A DNA stretch of 51,258 nucleotides. It comes from a bacterium (lineage in GTDB: Bacteria; Gemmatimonadota; Gemmatimonadetes; Gemmatimonadales; Gemmatimonadaceae). The stretch is taken from contig JAIXTI010000058.1 of NCBI GenBank assembly GCA_027484025.1, positions 1-51,258 on the forward strand, written 5' to 3'. This document shows, piece by piece, positions 9,301 through 17,650 of the stretch; position 1 is the stretch's first letter, and each line of letters begins with the position of its first letter. Under the pieces are notes generated by a model. That model was not told the origin of the DNA and did no database searches. It saw nothing but the letters and a program-made list of their open reading frames with translations. A program made the position numbers and the translations under genes.

Positions 9301-9696
9301 CGTCAGTCCGCGCGTGAAGTCGAACGGGGACAAACGACCGTCCCGCACACGCACGACATCACCGGCTTCGCTACTCACCCAGACATCACCATTGCGGGTG
9401 GCCACCAGCGCCGTCAGCGGGCTGGCGGGAAACCCGCTGCTGTTGTCCGCCCGAAACACGGTGAAGCGTGCGCCGTCGAAGCGCACGATGGCGGAGCTCG
9501 TGATCGCCCAGAGATACCCCTGTGCACTCTGGGCCATCGACACGATGCGACCGCCGGGCAATCCATCCGCCGCCGTCCATACATCGTGCGACCATGGTGA
9601 CGTCGGCGCCGCGGCCGCGGGTTGCTGGGCGTTCCCGGGCGCCCCAGTCGCGACCAACAGTGCGGCCAGCACGCCCAAACGACTCCGTGTCAACAC
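6379..9696 (-). CDS. HTCS-type hybrid two-component regulator (sensor propeller, kinase, receiver, AraC DNA-binding)
   Basis: About 1105 residues, a whole two-component pathway in one chain. A signal peptide (residues 1-25, ending GNAQQ) precedes a Reg_prop-type periplasmic beta-propeller (~30-430, repeats such as GDVWVSSEAGDVVRV). A Y_Y_Y domain follows (~430-475, LPPGRYTFSVQA), then a membrane segment (~490-512), coiled coil and HisKA (H-box NVSHELRTPLTL, ~573). Next are the ATPase domain (DTGPGIP, GTGIGLALVKELVELHGG), a receiver (~835-950, VVSDVMMPG) and a C-terminal AraC helix-turn-helix (~1000-1100, VADVAYAIGFNSVSYFCQCF). Such regulators often sense oligosaccharides and control nearby genes; no glycan locus is seen here. 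GTG 9696 was chosen for an AGGAG at 9711-9707 and the signal peptide; a longer frame reaches 10050 but overlaps the divergent gene. Confidence 0.9.
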   Translation of the reverse strand: MLTRSRLGVLAALLVATGAPGNAQQPAAAAPTSPWSHDVWTAADGLPGGRIVSMAQSAQGYLWAITSSAIVRFDGARFTVFRADNSSGFPASPLTALVATRNGDVWVSSEAGDVVRVRDGRLSPFDFTRGLTAPFRYAITDDGSGRVWLSNGVGLYRVDGDRAVRENSPFSWKRVGPLLGRRDSTLYAVVGPTDARGAGALQRRSATGAWSPLVLPDVSAPTTITQMYEDARGVLWVLSNNGVWSGRDVLRRVPVVPQSLPSAMRLIDGDGASAAYAASVEGTYRMTADSVAPLALGAAMRSADSASPLLWVAASSIWFARDSRVWRDGRAELALSPPHSAVPVEAYRIVSALPDREGGFWLATVAGGLHRFQPTANAAAPRPLRLVVEQLVASDSRVLPDGDVAVLSVVQRSVQIDYTAPSFTNPSAVQFRYRLDEYDRDWVRAGARRTAFYTKLPPGRYTFSVQAARADGVWTDEVATLAFRVSPHWWEATLFRVMMLVLAVAGGALVMFRRVRVLRTQTQELESVVADRSGTLRQREQELARQNTLLEAQASQLQALDTAKTRFFANVSHELRTPLTLTIGPLEDLQARGGRDAQEERWIEIALRNSRRLLRLVNQILDVAKLEAGQMELRPRPLDLSLFVRGIIGAFASVAERKQITLTLEAPQVLKGMFDADAIEKVLTNLLSNAVKFTPNGGAVRLKVDRSIVDEQAAVTIRVIDTGPGIPAAQLALVFERFYQVDETDARLQAGTGIGLALVKELVELHGGRITADSDPRGTMFTLEIPYGVVEDAPARQPRADQVTGPNRIPLRPTLEQPVGFDSDEGVDDSEDVPTMLVVDDSDDLRAYIRDHFHKQYRVFEATDGAEGIAVAQRELPDIVVSDVMMPGTDGFSLVRALRDSPETDFLAIVLLTAQAEDEKRLTGLKIGADDYLVKPFDMRELDVRVANLIAARRRWQERVPRRDGEQTAMTVESTIVPLRHDTPEAAPIPPLSAIDEQFRERVLSVIDARLSDQDFGVAELADAVAQDRSHLFRRVKQAFGTSPSNLLRERRLELGARLLLSERGTVADVAYAIGFNSVSYFCQCFQRQYDATPATYRASAGRST

Positions 9697-9961
9697 GCGC
9701 CGATGACTCCTGTACACGACGCGCTCGCGCCGGAAATGAGAACGATTGCCGCGACCTCCGTCCCCCTGAGCACGCCACCACCTGGCAGTATCCAGACATC
9801 GGAAAACGGCGAAATTGCCAAGAACCAAAACTGGCATCGGGAAGTTCATCACGCAGCGGGGGCGAACGAATTGCCCTGACACAGTGTACCGGGAATATGA
9901 CGACGTGGCGTCTTGGTCGTCCTGTACAGACTGATCGCCCGTTATTTCCCTCGAGGATCCG

Positions 9962-10504
9962 ATGCTTCCTTTTCTCCGGCACGTCGTTGCGGCGGCGTTG
10001 CTTGCGGCTCCGCTGTCCCTTACCGCGCAGGACTCGCGGGACGCGGCCACGCGCGCAGCCAGCCGCGGCGCGAAAGTGCCAGAGCAGCTGCCCGCCTATC
10101 GGCTTCTCGATCAGTTCAACCGGCTCGTGACCGACTCGAGCATCAGTCGGCGCGCCTCCATCATCATCGTGGCGGGCCGCAATGGTGCCGCCGCCGCCGA
10201 ACGGTGGACGCAGCGCATCCGCGCCGCCCTCACGCCCAGCGGTCCCACGGTAACGCCCGTGGCTGACCTCGCCGGCGCGCCCCGCATACTGCGCGGCCTC
10301 ATTCGCGGCATGTTCCCCAAAGACAGCAGCGCCGCCGTCGCGCTCGACTGGGATGGCATCATCGGCCGCCCCATCCGTGGTGACCGCGCGCCCCTCATCG
10401 CCGCCGTCTACGGCGCCGATGGACGGCTGCGCGAGTGGATGTCGCTGTCCACCAAAACCGAAGACTTGGCCACGCTGCAGCGACTGGTCGCGCTCGCGAA
10501 TTAA
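9962..10504 (+). CDS. secreted protein of unknown function, possibly thioredoxin-like fold
   Basis: A 180-residue protein with a cleavable signal peptide (LAAPLSLTAQDS). The mature part reads PAYRLLDQFNRLV, then a hydrophobic strand SIIIVAGRNGAAAAERWTQ, and later LIAAVYGADGRLREWM. This pattern recalls peroxiredoxin/thioredoxin-fold proteins, but no CxxC or peroxidatic Cys is present, so enzymatic redox function is not supported. AGGA at 9954-9957 precedes ATG 9962. It is divergent from the HTCS gene and overlaps the convergent hydrolase gene by 4 bp at its stop. Confidence 0.6.
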   Translation: MLPFLRHVVAAALLAAPLSLTAQDSRDAATRAASRGAKVPEQLPAYRLLDQFNRLVTDSSISRRASIIIVAGRNGAAAAERWTQRIRAALTPSGPTVTPVADLAGAPRILRGLIRGMFPKDSSAAVALDWDGIIGRPIRGDRAPLIAAVYGADGRLREWMSLSTKTEDLATLQRLVALAN

Positions 10505-11478
10505 CGGAGCGCTCTCCACCACGCCTGCATGGCGCGTTCAACAGCGGGTTTGCCGGCCATCCACTCCCCGAGCGCGGCGGGGACGACGTATGATGCGGCC
10601 GCTTCCTGTGGTGAACGGCCCGCCGAAAATCCCGCGCGTGCGGCCTGCTCGAGACTCTCCAGCAATCCCCGATAGCGACGCATCGCGTCTGCATCGGCCA
10701 CGGCGCCGTGACCCGGCACGAGCAGCTGTCGCTTGGACACCATCGACACCAACCGGTCGACCTGCGCGTGCAGCGCCACGGGCTGCGCGTCGACATAGTT
10801 GGGAAACATACCGTTCCACACGAGATCACCGCTGAAGGTGATCGCCGCGTCCTGGTCGTGCACGATGAGATCGCTGTTCGTGTGTCCATGCACGGGTTCG
10901 AGCGTGACGACGCGATCGCCCAGGTCGATGCGCGACTCCCGGTCGGTTCGCGTGAGAACGACATCGGCGAAGGCGCGCGTCAACGCCTCACTGCGCGTCG
11001 GCGCCACCGGAGTCCCGCCCAGCGCCGCCGCGCGCGTCGGCGCTGTGACGTGCAACTGTGGGCGCACAGCGTTGTCGGCATACGCACTCACACCGCTCGC
11101 ATGATCCACGTGATAGTGCGTGAGCACCACATGCGTCGGCCATCGTCCCGTCAGTTCACGCGCCTGCTGCGCCAACCACGCCGCGCCGGCGTCTCGGTAG
11201 AACCCCTCGACCACCACGACCCCGGTGCGGCCGGCAATGATGCCCCCGTTGGCGAAGGTCGTGCGATCACCGCCGAGGGGCGTCGACACGAGGGCCCACG
11301 CACCGGCACCGATAGCATCGAGGCGGGCAAACGGCGCGGTGCGCACGGTGGGGTTGATCGGCGCCGTCCACCGCGCCCGCGTGCTGCGAGGCGCGCACGC
11401 TGCACTGAACAGCACGTGCGCCACACAGCCGGAGGCCGACAGCAGGAACGCGCGTCTCGAGGTTCGTGAAGAATCCAT
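10501..11478 (-). CDS. exported metallo-beta-lactamase-fold hydrolase
   Basis: A 325-residue protein of the MBL superfamily. A Tat-like signal (SRRAFLLSASG) leads the chain. The zinc motif THYHVDH is at residues 120-126. Further ligands lie in PVHGHTNSD and ITFSGDLVW, and LVPGHG near residue 260 carries the last His. This set is typical of subclass B3/quinoprotein relay SoxH-like or lactamase-like periplasmic hydrolases; the substrate cannot be assigned. The start at ATG 11478 places the Tat motif at the N-terminus; the longer in-frame start at 11583 adds non-homologous sequence. It lies downstream of the HExxH gene on the same strand (31 bp). Confidence 0.85.
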   Translation of the reverse strand: MDSSRTSRRAFLLSASGCVAHVLFSAACAPRSTRARWTAPINPTVRTAPFARLDAIGAGAWALVSTPLGGDRTTFANGGIIAGRTGVVVVEGFYRDAGAAWLAQQARELTGRWPTHVVLTHYHVDHASGVSAYADNAVRPQLHVTAPTRAAALGGTPVAPTRSEALTRAFADVVLTRTDRESRIDLGDRVVTLEPVHGHTNSDLIVHDQDAAITFSGDLVWNGMFPNYVDAQPVALHAQVDRLVSMVSKRQLLVPGHGAVADADAMRRYRGLLESLEQAARAGFSAGRSPQEAAASYVVPAALGEWMAGKPAVERAMQAWWRALR

Positions 11479-11509
11479 GCGGTAATGATACGACCGGAAC
11501 GGCGCGCGT

Positions 11510-12091
11510 TCAGCGCGTCGTGTCGCGATCGGCAGCGTCCTGACGTTCACGCGCCAACTGCCAGTCGACCACCGGTGCCACATCGCGATCAGCCAATGCC
11601 AAGGACTGCATGGCGCGCTCTACGACTGGTGCGCCGAGTGCCGGTGGCAACAACTGGCCAAACGCCAGCTCAGCGCGCCGGCAGAGCCGTTCCTCCCGGG
11701 CCATGTCCGGCGCCGAAGGAAATCCCCGCATCACCCGCGCGCGAAACGCGTGCACGCGCGCGTGGACACCTTCGTGCAAAATGCTCGACGCCACCGGCGC
11801 CGCCGAGATATCGCGCCGAGCGAGAAACGTGAGCTCGGTAAGCACCACCTGCTCCTGCGGAAGAAAGGCACCCCGCGTGGGAAACCGCTCGACGCGAATG
11901 GCGCGCACGTCTCGTTGAAGGTGCTGCAACCGACGTGGCGCGTATTGCCGAATGAGCTCGAGCGCATCGCGCAACCGATCGAGCACCTCCTGGTCCGCGA
12001 TATCGTCTCGCGTATTGTGCAGCACCACTGGAATACCACACACCACGAGTGGGGCACGCGTACCGAACAATCGGTTCAGCCAGGAAGACAT
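11510..12091 (-). CDS. unknown protein with HExxH zinc-protease-like motif
   Basis: A 193-residue protein I cannot assign to a named family. Residues 105-114 read LHEGVHARVH, an HExxH metal/catalytic motif (His106, Glu107, His110) followed by His114. It lies in a predicted helix after a short strand region, and an acidic segment (REERLCRRAE) follows about 20 residues later. This layout suits a small gluzincin-like metallopeptidase, but that is an inference. The N-terminus (LVVCGIPVVLHNTRDD) is not a clear signal peptide. It is likely co-transcribed with the downstream MBL hydrolase. Confidence 0.65.
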   Translation of the reverse strand: MSSWLNRLFGTRAPLVVCGIPVVLHNTRDDIADQEVLDRLRDALELIRQYAPRRLQHLQRDVRAIRVERFPTRGAFLPQEQVVLTELTFLARRDISAAPVASSILHEGVHARVHAFRARVMRGFPSAPDMAREERLCRRAELAFGQLLPPALGAPVVERAMQSLALADRDVAPVVDWQLARERQDAADRDTTR

Positions 12092-12246
12092 GAAGTGAAG
12101 CTAACGGTTCGCAACGCCTCTTGAGCAAGGGCAGCGACTTCCGGCGAATTCATGGCGCTCCTGTCGGTGGTGGCACAGTATTGTCGGGCCTGCTCCGCTG
12201 CCTCCATGGAGCACCCCCGTATTGCCCTCGCGCCCCTCTACGCGCC

Positions 12247-14478
12247 GTGCGCTTTCTGCCGTCCCGGCTTCGGTCACGCTTGCTCCTTCTGGTCGCTGCG
12301 GCGTACATCCCCGCGGCGGTGTATACCGTGTGGACCATCCAGCGTGATCGCGAAGAGGCGCTCGCGGCCGTCGGCGCACGCATTCAGAGCGTCTTGCATG
12401 AAGCCAGCACCGACAACGACGCGGCCGTGGCGGCGGGTCGACGACTCGTCGAGGCGTGGACGGCGATTCCGGAGCTTGCCACCGGCTCTCGTGCGACGTG
12501 CGAAGAGACCCTCGTACGCCTGCTCCGCTCCGCGCCGTTCGTGGCGTCACCCACACGGATCTCCAAAGACGGCATCGTCGATTGCGGCGGCCGCACCGCC
12601 GCGAGCATCGGGGTCAACGTGGGGGCAAACCCGCTCTTCCTGCGCGTTATGCGCGAGGGTGCCATCACCCTCGGTCCGTACCTCGTGGCCGACTCGACGC
12701 GCCCGGCACTCCTGCCGGTCAACGTACCGCTGCGGGACGCCACGGGTCGCGCTACCGGTGTGTTGTCCGTCGGACTCAAGCTCGACTGGCTCGATCGCAT
12801 CGCCCGCAACGCCGACCTTCCCGGCGGAACCATCGTCACGGTGGCCGACTCCACGGGACGGCTTATCGCACGCCTGCCATACGCGCGCACTGTGGGGACC
12901 GAGCGCCCAAAGCTCGACTCCATCATGGAGGCGGACCGGCTGCGCGGTACCGCGCAGGAGGGCCTGACCGTCCGACGCGCCTCCGATGGTGTGATCAGGC
13001 TCATCGCGCATCGACAACTCCAGTCTGCGGAGGGGACCTTTGTTCGTCTGGCCATCGCGACGCCGCCGGAAGTCGCGTACGCCGCACCCAACGCGCGCGC
13101 CCGGACACGTGTTGCGCTGTTGCTCCTCGCCGCAGCGGTCGCGCTCATCATTGCCTGGTACTGCGCCGATGTGCTGGTGCTCCGTGATGTGAAAGCAATT
13201 CTGACTGCCACCCGACGACTCGGCGCCGGCGACCTTGGTGCGCGCACCGGGATTGCCCGCCACGACGGCGAAATCGAGCAGCTCGCCGACTCGTTCGATA
13301 CGATGGCGTCGCGCCTCGAAGAACGGCAGGAACGGGTACGACACGCCGAACGACTCGAGTCGTTGGGCCGACTCGCCGGCGGCGTCGCACACGACTTCAA
13401 CAACATGCTCACCGCGATCGTCGGCAGTGCCGACATGGCACTTGAAGAGCTGCCCGACGATCACGTGGCGCGCTCCGATCTGCTCACCATCAAGGCCGCC
13501 GCCACACGTTCCAACTCACTGACCAGGCAACTGCTCGATTTCTCCCGGCGAACGCCACTGCTCTCGGCGCCGGTGCGGCTCGATCAGCTGGTCGAGCAGT
13601 CGGCGGCGTTGCTGGTGCGACTCGTGCCGGCCACGGTGTCGGTGCACGTGCACACGCAGAGTGAGCGTCTGGTCCGCGCAGATGCCGGTCGCATTGAACA
13701 GGCGCTCATCAATCTTGCCGTCAATGCGCGCGACGCCATGCCCAACGGCGGTGTACTCACCATCTCGCTCGACAACGTCGATGTCCTGCGCGATGACGCG
13801 TTGAGCGTGCACATGCACGTGGGCCACTGGGTGCGCCTTCGCGTGTCGGACACCGGAAGCGGCATCCCGTCCGATGTCCTGTCACGGGTTTTCGAGCCGT
13901 TCTTCACCACCAAAACAGTGGGCGACGGGACCGGTCTTGGCCTGGCCATGGTGTACGGCACCGTGCAACACCATGGCGGGCACATTCACATTGACAGCGC
14001 AGTCGGCAAAGGCACGACGGTCACCATATGGATTCCGGAAGCACCCGGCGAACCACACGGGGATGACGAGCTGACGCCAGCACTTCGCGCGTCTGTTCGT
14101 GGCGCACGCGTGCTGATCGCGGAGGATCAGCCCGAGGTGCAACGACTCGTCACACGATTGCTGACGCGCGCCGGAGTCGAGGTGCACGTCGCGAGCGACG
14201 GGCTGCTCGCCATCGAGGCGGGACGCGCCATGGGCGCCTCGCTCGATGCACTCATCACGGACTTCGACATGCCGGGCTGCCGTGGTGACGAGGTGGCGCG
14301 CGCACTGCGAATCACCAATCCGGAGCTCCCGCTCGTCCTGATGTCAGGCTATGCCAGCGACGGTTGGCCCGATGATCTCACCGGCACCGATCGCAGCGTG
14401 TTGATCGAAAAGCCCTTCTCCACCGACGCGCTGCTTACCGCACTCGCTGACGTACTTACTCCCCCCGCGCGCTCGTAA
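12247..14478 (+). CDS. hybrid histidine kinase with extracytoplasmic sensor, HAMP and receiver domain
   Basis: About 743 residues. TM1 (~8-28) and TM2 (~288-311) flank a ~260-residue extracytoplasmic domain with Cache-like features ([31 protein letters not shown]). HAMP (~312-365) is followed by HisKA ([14 protein letters not shown]) and the ATPase domain ([39 protein letters not shown]). A C-terminal receiver completes it ([13 protein letters not shown], phospho-Asp in [10 protein letters not shown], Lys in LIEKPF). There is no DNA-binding output, so it must signal to a partner. The frame extends upstream to TTG 12121; GTG 12247 is preferred because it places the membrane segment at the N-terminus, without ribosome-binding-site support. 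Its 3' end overlaps the convergent nuclease gene by 23 bp. Confidence 0.85.
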   Translation: MRFLPSRLRSRLLLLVAAAYIPAAVYTVWTIQRDREEALAAVGARIQSVLHEASTDNDAAVAAGRRLVEAWTAIPELATGSRATCEETLVRLLRSAPFVASPTRISKDGIVDCGGRTAASIGVNVGANPLFLRVMREGAITLGPYLVADSTRPALLPVNVPLRDATGRATGVLSVGLKLDWLDRIARNADLPGGTIVTVADSTGRLIARLPYARTVGTERPKLDSIMEADRLRGTAQEGLTVRRASDGVIRLIAHRQLQSAEGTFVRLAIATPPEVAYAAPNARARTRVALLLLAAAVALIIAWYCADVLVLRDVKAILTATRRLGAGDLGARTGIARHDGEIEQLADSFDTMASRLEERQERVRHAERLESLGRLAGGVAHDFNNMLTAIVGSADMALEELPDDHVARSDLLTIKAAATRSNSLTRQLLDFSRRTPLLSAPVRLDQLVEQSAALLVRLVPATVSVHVHTQSERLVRADAGRIEQALINLAVNARDAMPNGGVLTISLDNVDVLRDDALSVHMHVGHWVRLRVSDTGSGIPSDVLSRVFEPFFTTKTVGDGTGLGLAMVYGTVQHHGGHIHIDSAVGKGTTVTIWIPEAPGEPHGDDELTPALRASVRGARVLIAEDQPEVQRLVTRLLTRAGVEVHVASDGLLAIEAGRAMGASLDALITDFDMPGCRGDEVARALRITNPELPLVLMSGYASDGWPDDLTGTDRSVLIEKPFSTDALLTALADVLTPPARS

Positions 14479-15376
14479 CCCACGCGGTATACCAGAGGTC
14501 GCGCAACATCGCGGCCCCCGCAGCCATGCGCGACACCGCGAAGGCCTTCTGCTCCGGCGTGGTCGTTTCCGGCCGGAAGGTGGCGACCTTTTCGAGCGCA
14601 TAGAGCGTGTCGACGAACTGATTTGTGCGTGCCAGATACGACAGCACCGCCGGTCGCACGCCGGGAAATGCCTGCGCGGGTCCCGTCAGCGCCGCCCGCA
14701 CGTCACCTTCGCGGATATGCGCCTGCACATACTGCGATTCGAATCGTCCGTGAAACCGATTGTCGGTGGTGTAGCCGTTGGGGTTCTCGCCCGTCCATCC
14801 GTTGTAGTGCTTGGTGGTGTGGTGCGGATTGGATCCGTCGGCCACGAAGTGTCCGAGAATGCCGGCATCCTCGATGATGCGCTGCTCGATCCACGCCCGC
14901 ACCGTCGAATCGGGCGCAATACGCCACAAGCGAAAATCTCCACGCAATTTCGAGGTGTATTCGAGAATGGCGAACGGGAGAAAGCCCATGACCTGCGGCG
15001 ATACGCCGGCTGCCCGCACGGAGTCGGCGTACCCCCAGCGATCGCGCGCCGCGAGAGCGCCCGCAAGCTGTGCGGGCGTTACCATGTCGCTGTCGATGAA
15101 ATGATCGGGTGACGTGCCCCCTTCGAGCGCGGGATCGAGCTGACGCTCCGCGCGATCCTTCCACCGATCCGGTTCCGGATTGAGGTAGGCCAGGCGCGGG
15201 GCAGCGTCGCGGAAGAACGGCGGCATGTCGGATGGCAACGTCGTCGCGGCCACCAGCCCGATGATGCGGTGCCCCGCATCACCCCAGGCATTCACTGGTG
15301 TTGGGACAAAAAGCACCAGTGCGAGACCAGTCGCACACGAGAGAGCACTGGTACCAAGCCACGATGGAAGGCGCAT
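14456..15376 (-). CDS. S1/P1-type nuclease, secreted
   Basis: A 306-residue zinc-dependent phospholipase C/P1 nuclease-family protein. The signal peptide ends at VNA, giving a mature N-terminus starting WGDAGHRIIG, the family hallmark in which the N-terminal Trp and the following His bind the zinc cluster. Other ligand-rich motifs are SPDHFIDSD, ILGHFVADGSNPHHTTKH and the downstream Asp/His region. Members cleave single-stranded nucleic acids and remove 3' phosphates outside the cytoplasm; here this probably means nutrient or phosphate scavenging. ATG 15376 gives the signal peptide; a much longer in-frame extension upstream (to 16150) is an artefact of high GC. It is divergent from the Big2-type lipoprotein. 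Confidence 0.88.
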   Translation of the reverse strand: MRLPSWLGTSALSCATGLALVLFVPTPVNAWGDAGHRIIGLVAATTLPSDMPPFFRDAAPRLAYLNPEPDRWKDRAERQLDPALEGGTSPDHFIDSDMVTPAQLAGALAARDRWGYADSVRAAGVSPQVMGFLPFAILEYTSKLRGDFRLWRIAPDSTVRAWIEQRIIEDAGILGHFVADGSNPHHTTKHYNGWTGENPNGYTTDNRFHGRFESQYVQAHIREGDVRAALTGPAQAFPGVRPAVLSYLARTNQFVDTLYALEKVATFRPETTTPEQKAFAVSRMAAGAAMLRDLWYTAWVTSARGE

Positions 15377-15499
15377 GTATGGAATCCCGAGAGCGGGTGC
15401 GGGCGTACGGAAAACAGTGACGCCGCGCGCACCCTGGAGGTACAGCGAGTGGAGTGTCGTTACGAAGCCACGACGAACAACACGATGAGGAATATGTCC

Positions 15500-16243
15500 A
15501 TGTTTGCGCGAACAGTCATGATGTCGGTGCTGCTGCTCTCGAGCGCGGCCTGCAGTGAACCCACTCGCGTGGTCGAACCGGAGACGACCGCCGCGTCGCT
15601 CTCGGTGACGACGCCACAGGTAGACCTCTCTGTGGGATTCAGTCAGCCACTGGGCACCCAGCTGCGTAGTGCCGATGGTCGCCTGCTGTACAACCGGCCT
15701 TTGGCGTACACATCGAGCAACTCCGCCGTCGTGAGAGTGTCGGCGCAAGGCGTCCTTACGGCGGTCGCTGTTGGGTCCGCAATCGTCACCGTCAACTACG
15801 GCTCGCTCTCCGCGCGCGCCGCGATTGACGTGATCGGAACGGCCACCGGCTATCGCATTACCAGCTACAACGGGGCGGCGCTCCCCGTCGTGGTTTCCGA
15901 CGACACAGTCACGCGTGCAGATGGCAGCACGGTACGGCTCATTGAACAGTTCGAGAGCGGGAACGTCGCGCTGAATGATGCGTATCAGATCGAACTGCAG
16001 ATCGGTGTATACGAGCGGACCATCAGCAACGGGCGCACGACCGACCGGTTCATCCGGCGCAACTTCCTGCGCGATCAGGGACAGCTGCAATACAACTGGC
16101 TCGACGGGAGTGCCGCACTCTTGTCCGAAAAGGTCGGTGGGCTCACGCATCGCCTGGAGAGCTCTCCGTCCGGCCCGCGACTCGCCTTCCGCATTGGCGG
16201 CACCTACGACGTGTGGAACCTCAACCTGCAGCTGCGACAGTAG
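15500..16243 (+). CDS. lipoprotein with bacterial Ig-like (Big2-type) domain
   Basis: About 247 residues. The N-terminus MFARTVMMSVLLLSSAACSE has a lipobox with Cys. Residues ~30-110 resemble a Big2 domain (LTYTSSNS-like LAYTSSNSAVVRVSAQGVLT, then AVAVGSAIVTVNYG). The C-terminal half is unrecognised beta-rich sequence (YQIELQIGVYERTISNGR, TYDVWNLNLQLRQ). AGG at 15488-15490 is spaced nine bases from ATG 15500; two further ATGs at 15485 and 15494 are alternatives. Probably an envelope adhesion or structural protein; the function is unknown. Confidence 0.7.
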   Translation: MFARTVMMSVLLLSSAACSEPTRVVEPETTAASLSVTTPQVDLSVGFSQPLGTQLRSADGRLLYNRPLAYTSSNSAVVRVSAQGVLTAVAVGSAIVTVNYGSLSARAAIDVIGTATGYRITSYNGAALPVVVSDDTVTRADGSTVRLIEQFESGNVALNDAYQIELQIGVYERTISNGRTTDRFIRRNFLRDQGQLQYNWLDGSAALLSEKVGGLTHRLESSPSGPRLAFRIGGTYDVWNLNLQLRQ

Positions 16244-16270
16244 CTCAGGCGCGGTCGATATCGACCCTTG

Positions 16271-16314
16271 GAACTGCTCACACGAAGGCAGCCAGTCCTC
16301 CGTGCGAGCAGTTC
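16271..16314. terminator. putative bidirectional terminator hairpin between convergent genes
   Basis: GAACTGCTCACACG (16271-16284) pairs with CGTGCGAGCAGTTC (16301-16314): 14-bp arms with one mismatch and a 16-nt loop. It fills the 77-bp space between a plus-strand lipoprotein and a minus-strand glycosyltransferase, both ending here. There is no T-tract, so a classical Rho-independent terminator is not proven. Confidence 0.45.
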
Positions 16315-16320
16315 ACAGGC

Positions 16321-17583
16321 CTACAGCAACGCCTCGATGCGGTCGCACGCCAACTCGGCACCGCGCTCACCGGCTACCACCGCGGCAAGCGCCTCGGCCT
16401 GCTGTCGATACCCCGGCGCCGACAGCAGCGTCGTGAGCTCACGCGCGACCGCACGACCGCGATATGCACGCGGCGATATCATGCGCGCGACCCCCAACCG
16501 ACTGAGTCGCCACGCGTTGTCGGGCTGATCGTTGGTATACGGCACCGCCAGTTGCGGACGTCCCGATGCCAATGCCGTGCCCGTCGTGCCTATACCGCAC
16601 GGTTGTACGATGGCCGCCGCACGCGGAAACAACAGCGAGTGCGGCGCCGCATCCACGACGAGCACGTTCGACGAAACGCGTGACTGCAACCGCGCCGATT
16701 GCACCGGCCCCGCCAGCAGGATCGCCCGGCACCCCATGCGGCGCGTGGCGTCGAGACACTCATCCCAGAACTGCTCGGCAATGAGCACCACTGAGCTGCC
16801 GAGTGTAAAGACTATCGGGGCATCGCCGGCATCGAGAAACCGTTCGACATCCGGAGAGAGGGTGGCGCCATGCGATGCGTCGTAACGGAGCTGTCCCGTA
16901 ATCGTGACCCGCTGCGGCCAGTCCGCAAACGGTCCGCCGAACACCTTGGAATACATCGCGAGTGTGCCGTACGGCGAGTGCTGCCCATCGAAGATCGGAT
17001 TGATGGCGCGCGGCAATCCCAGCGAGGCGCGGAACTGCTGCAACGGCTCCATCCAGCGTGACGTCACTTGTCGCCCCGCATCTGCGACCCACGGCGCCGT
17101 CTTGAGCAGCACCCACCACGGCAGATGACGCACCCAGGTTGCCGGCGGCGGCAGAATGGGATCGTACGCCGACATGAAGTTGAGCGGAGAGAGCACCGTC
17201 GACAGCCACGGGATTCCGGTCTGCTCAGCCACGATGGGCGCGGCCAGCGCCGCCGGATGCGTGACCATGAAATCGGCGCCCTGCACCGCAGCCATGAGCG
17301 TGGCGTGCGCCGCCGGTAAGTGCGGCAGCAGAATTTCGCGGAAGATGGCTTCGGTGCCGCGCCGGGGATCCATCACCTTGCGCACCAGCGCCGGATCGAG
17401 CGCCGGGTCGGCATCGGGCTCCACCGCGGCGAACTCGAAGCCGGCGTCGCGAACGGTGGCGCCATAAAACGAGGGCATGGCCATGACCGGCACATGCCCC
17501 CGCGCCCGCAGCGCCGTCGCCAATCCGAGATACGGATTGACGTCGCCGAATGATCCCCACGTCGTAATGACTACTCGTGCCAT
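16321..17583 (-). CDS. GT1-family glycosyltransferase (MGT/UGT type)
   Basis: A 420-residue GT-B glycosyltransferase. The N-terminal Rossmann half starts ARVVITTWGSFGDVNPYLGL, typical of macrolide/sterol-type GT1 enzymes that bind a lipophilic acceptor. The C-terminal half has VVDAAPHSLLFPRAAAIVQ and the donor-sugar loop PCGIGTTGTALASGRPQLA followed by PYTNDQPDNAWRLSRLGV, matching the UDPGT signature, although the usual His-Gly before the loop is Cys-Gly here. Likely transfers a sugar to a small lipid or secondary metabolite. It follows the superoxide dismutase gene on the same strand with a 67-bp gap. Confidence 0.85.
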   Translation of the reverse strand: MARVVITTWGSFGDVNPYLGLATALRARGHVPVMAMPSFYGATVRDAGFEFAAVEPDADPALDPALVRKVMDPRRGTEAIFREILLPHLPAAHATLMAAVQGADFMVTHPAALAAPIVAEQTGIPWLSTVLSPLNFMSAYDPILPPPATWVRHLPWWVLLKTAPWVADAGRQVTSRWMEPLQQFRASLGLPRAINPIFDGQHSPYGTLAMYSKVFGGPFADWPQRVTITGQLRYDASHGATLSPDVERFLDAGDAPIVFTLGSSVVLIAEQFWDECLDATRRMGCRAILLAGPVQSARLQSRVSSNVLVVDAAPHSLLFPRAAAIVQPCGIGTTGTALASGRPQLAVPYTNDQPDNAWRLSRLGVARMISPRAYRGRAVARELTTLLSAPGYRQQAEALAAVVAGERGAELACDRIEALL

Positions 17584-17650
17584 AGGCGCACAATAACCCA
17601 TCGCACGGGGTGAGTGAGAGCGTCACGCGGCTCACGCACCGCGCGTGCAC

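Noticed and set aside
14456..16150. 564-codon version of the nuclease gene
   Set aside because: Sequence before ATG 15376 is antisense to a lipoprotein gene; the signal peptide begins at 15376.
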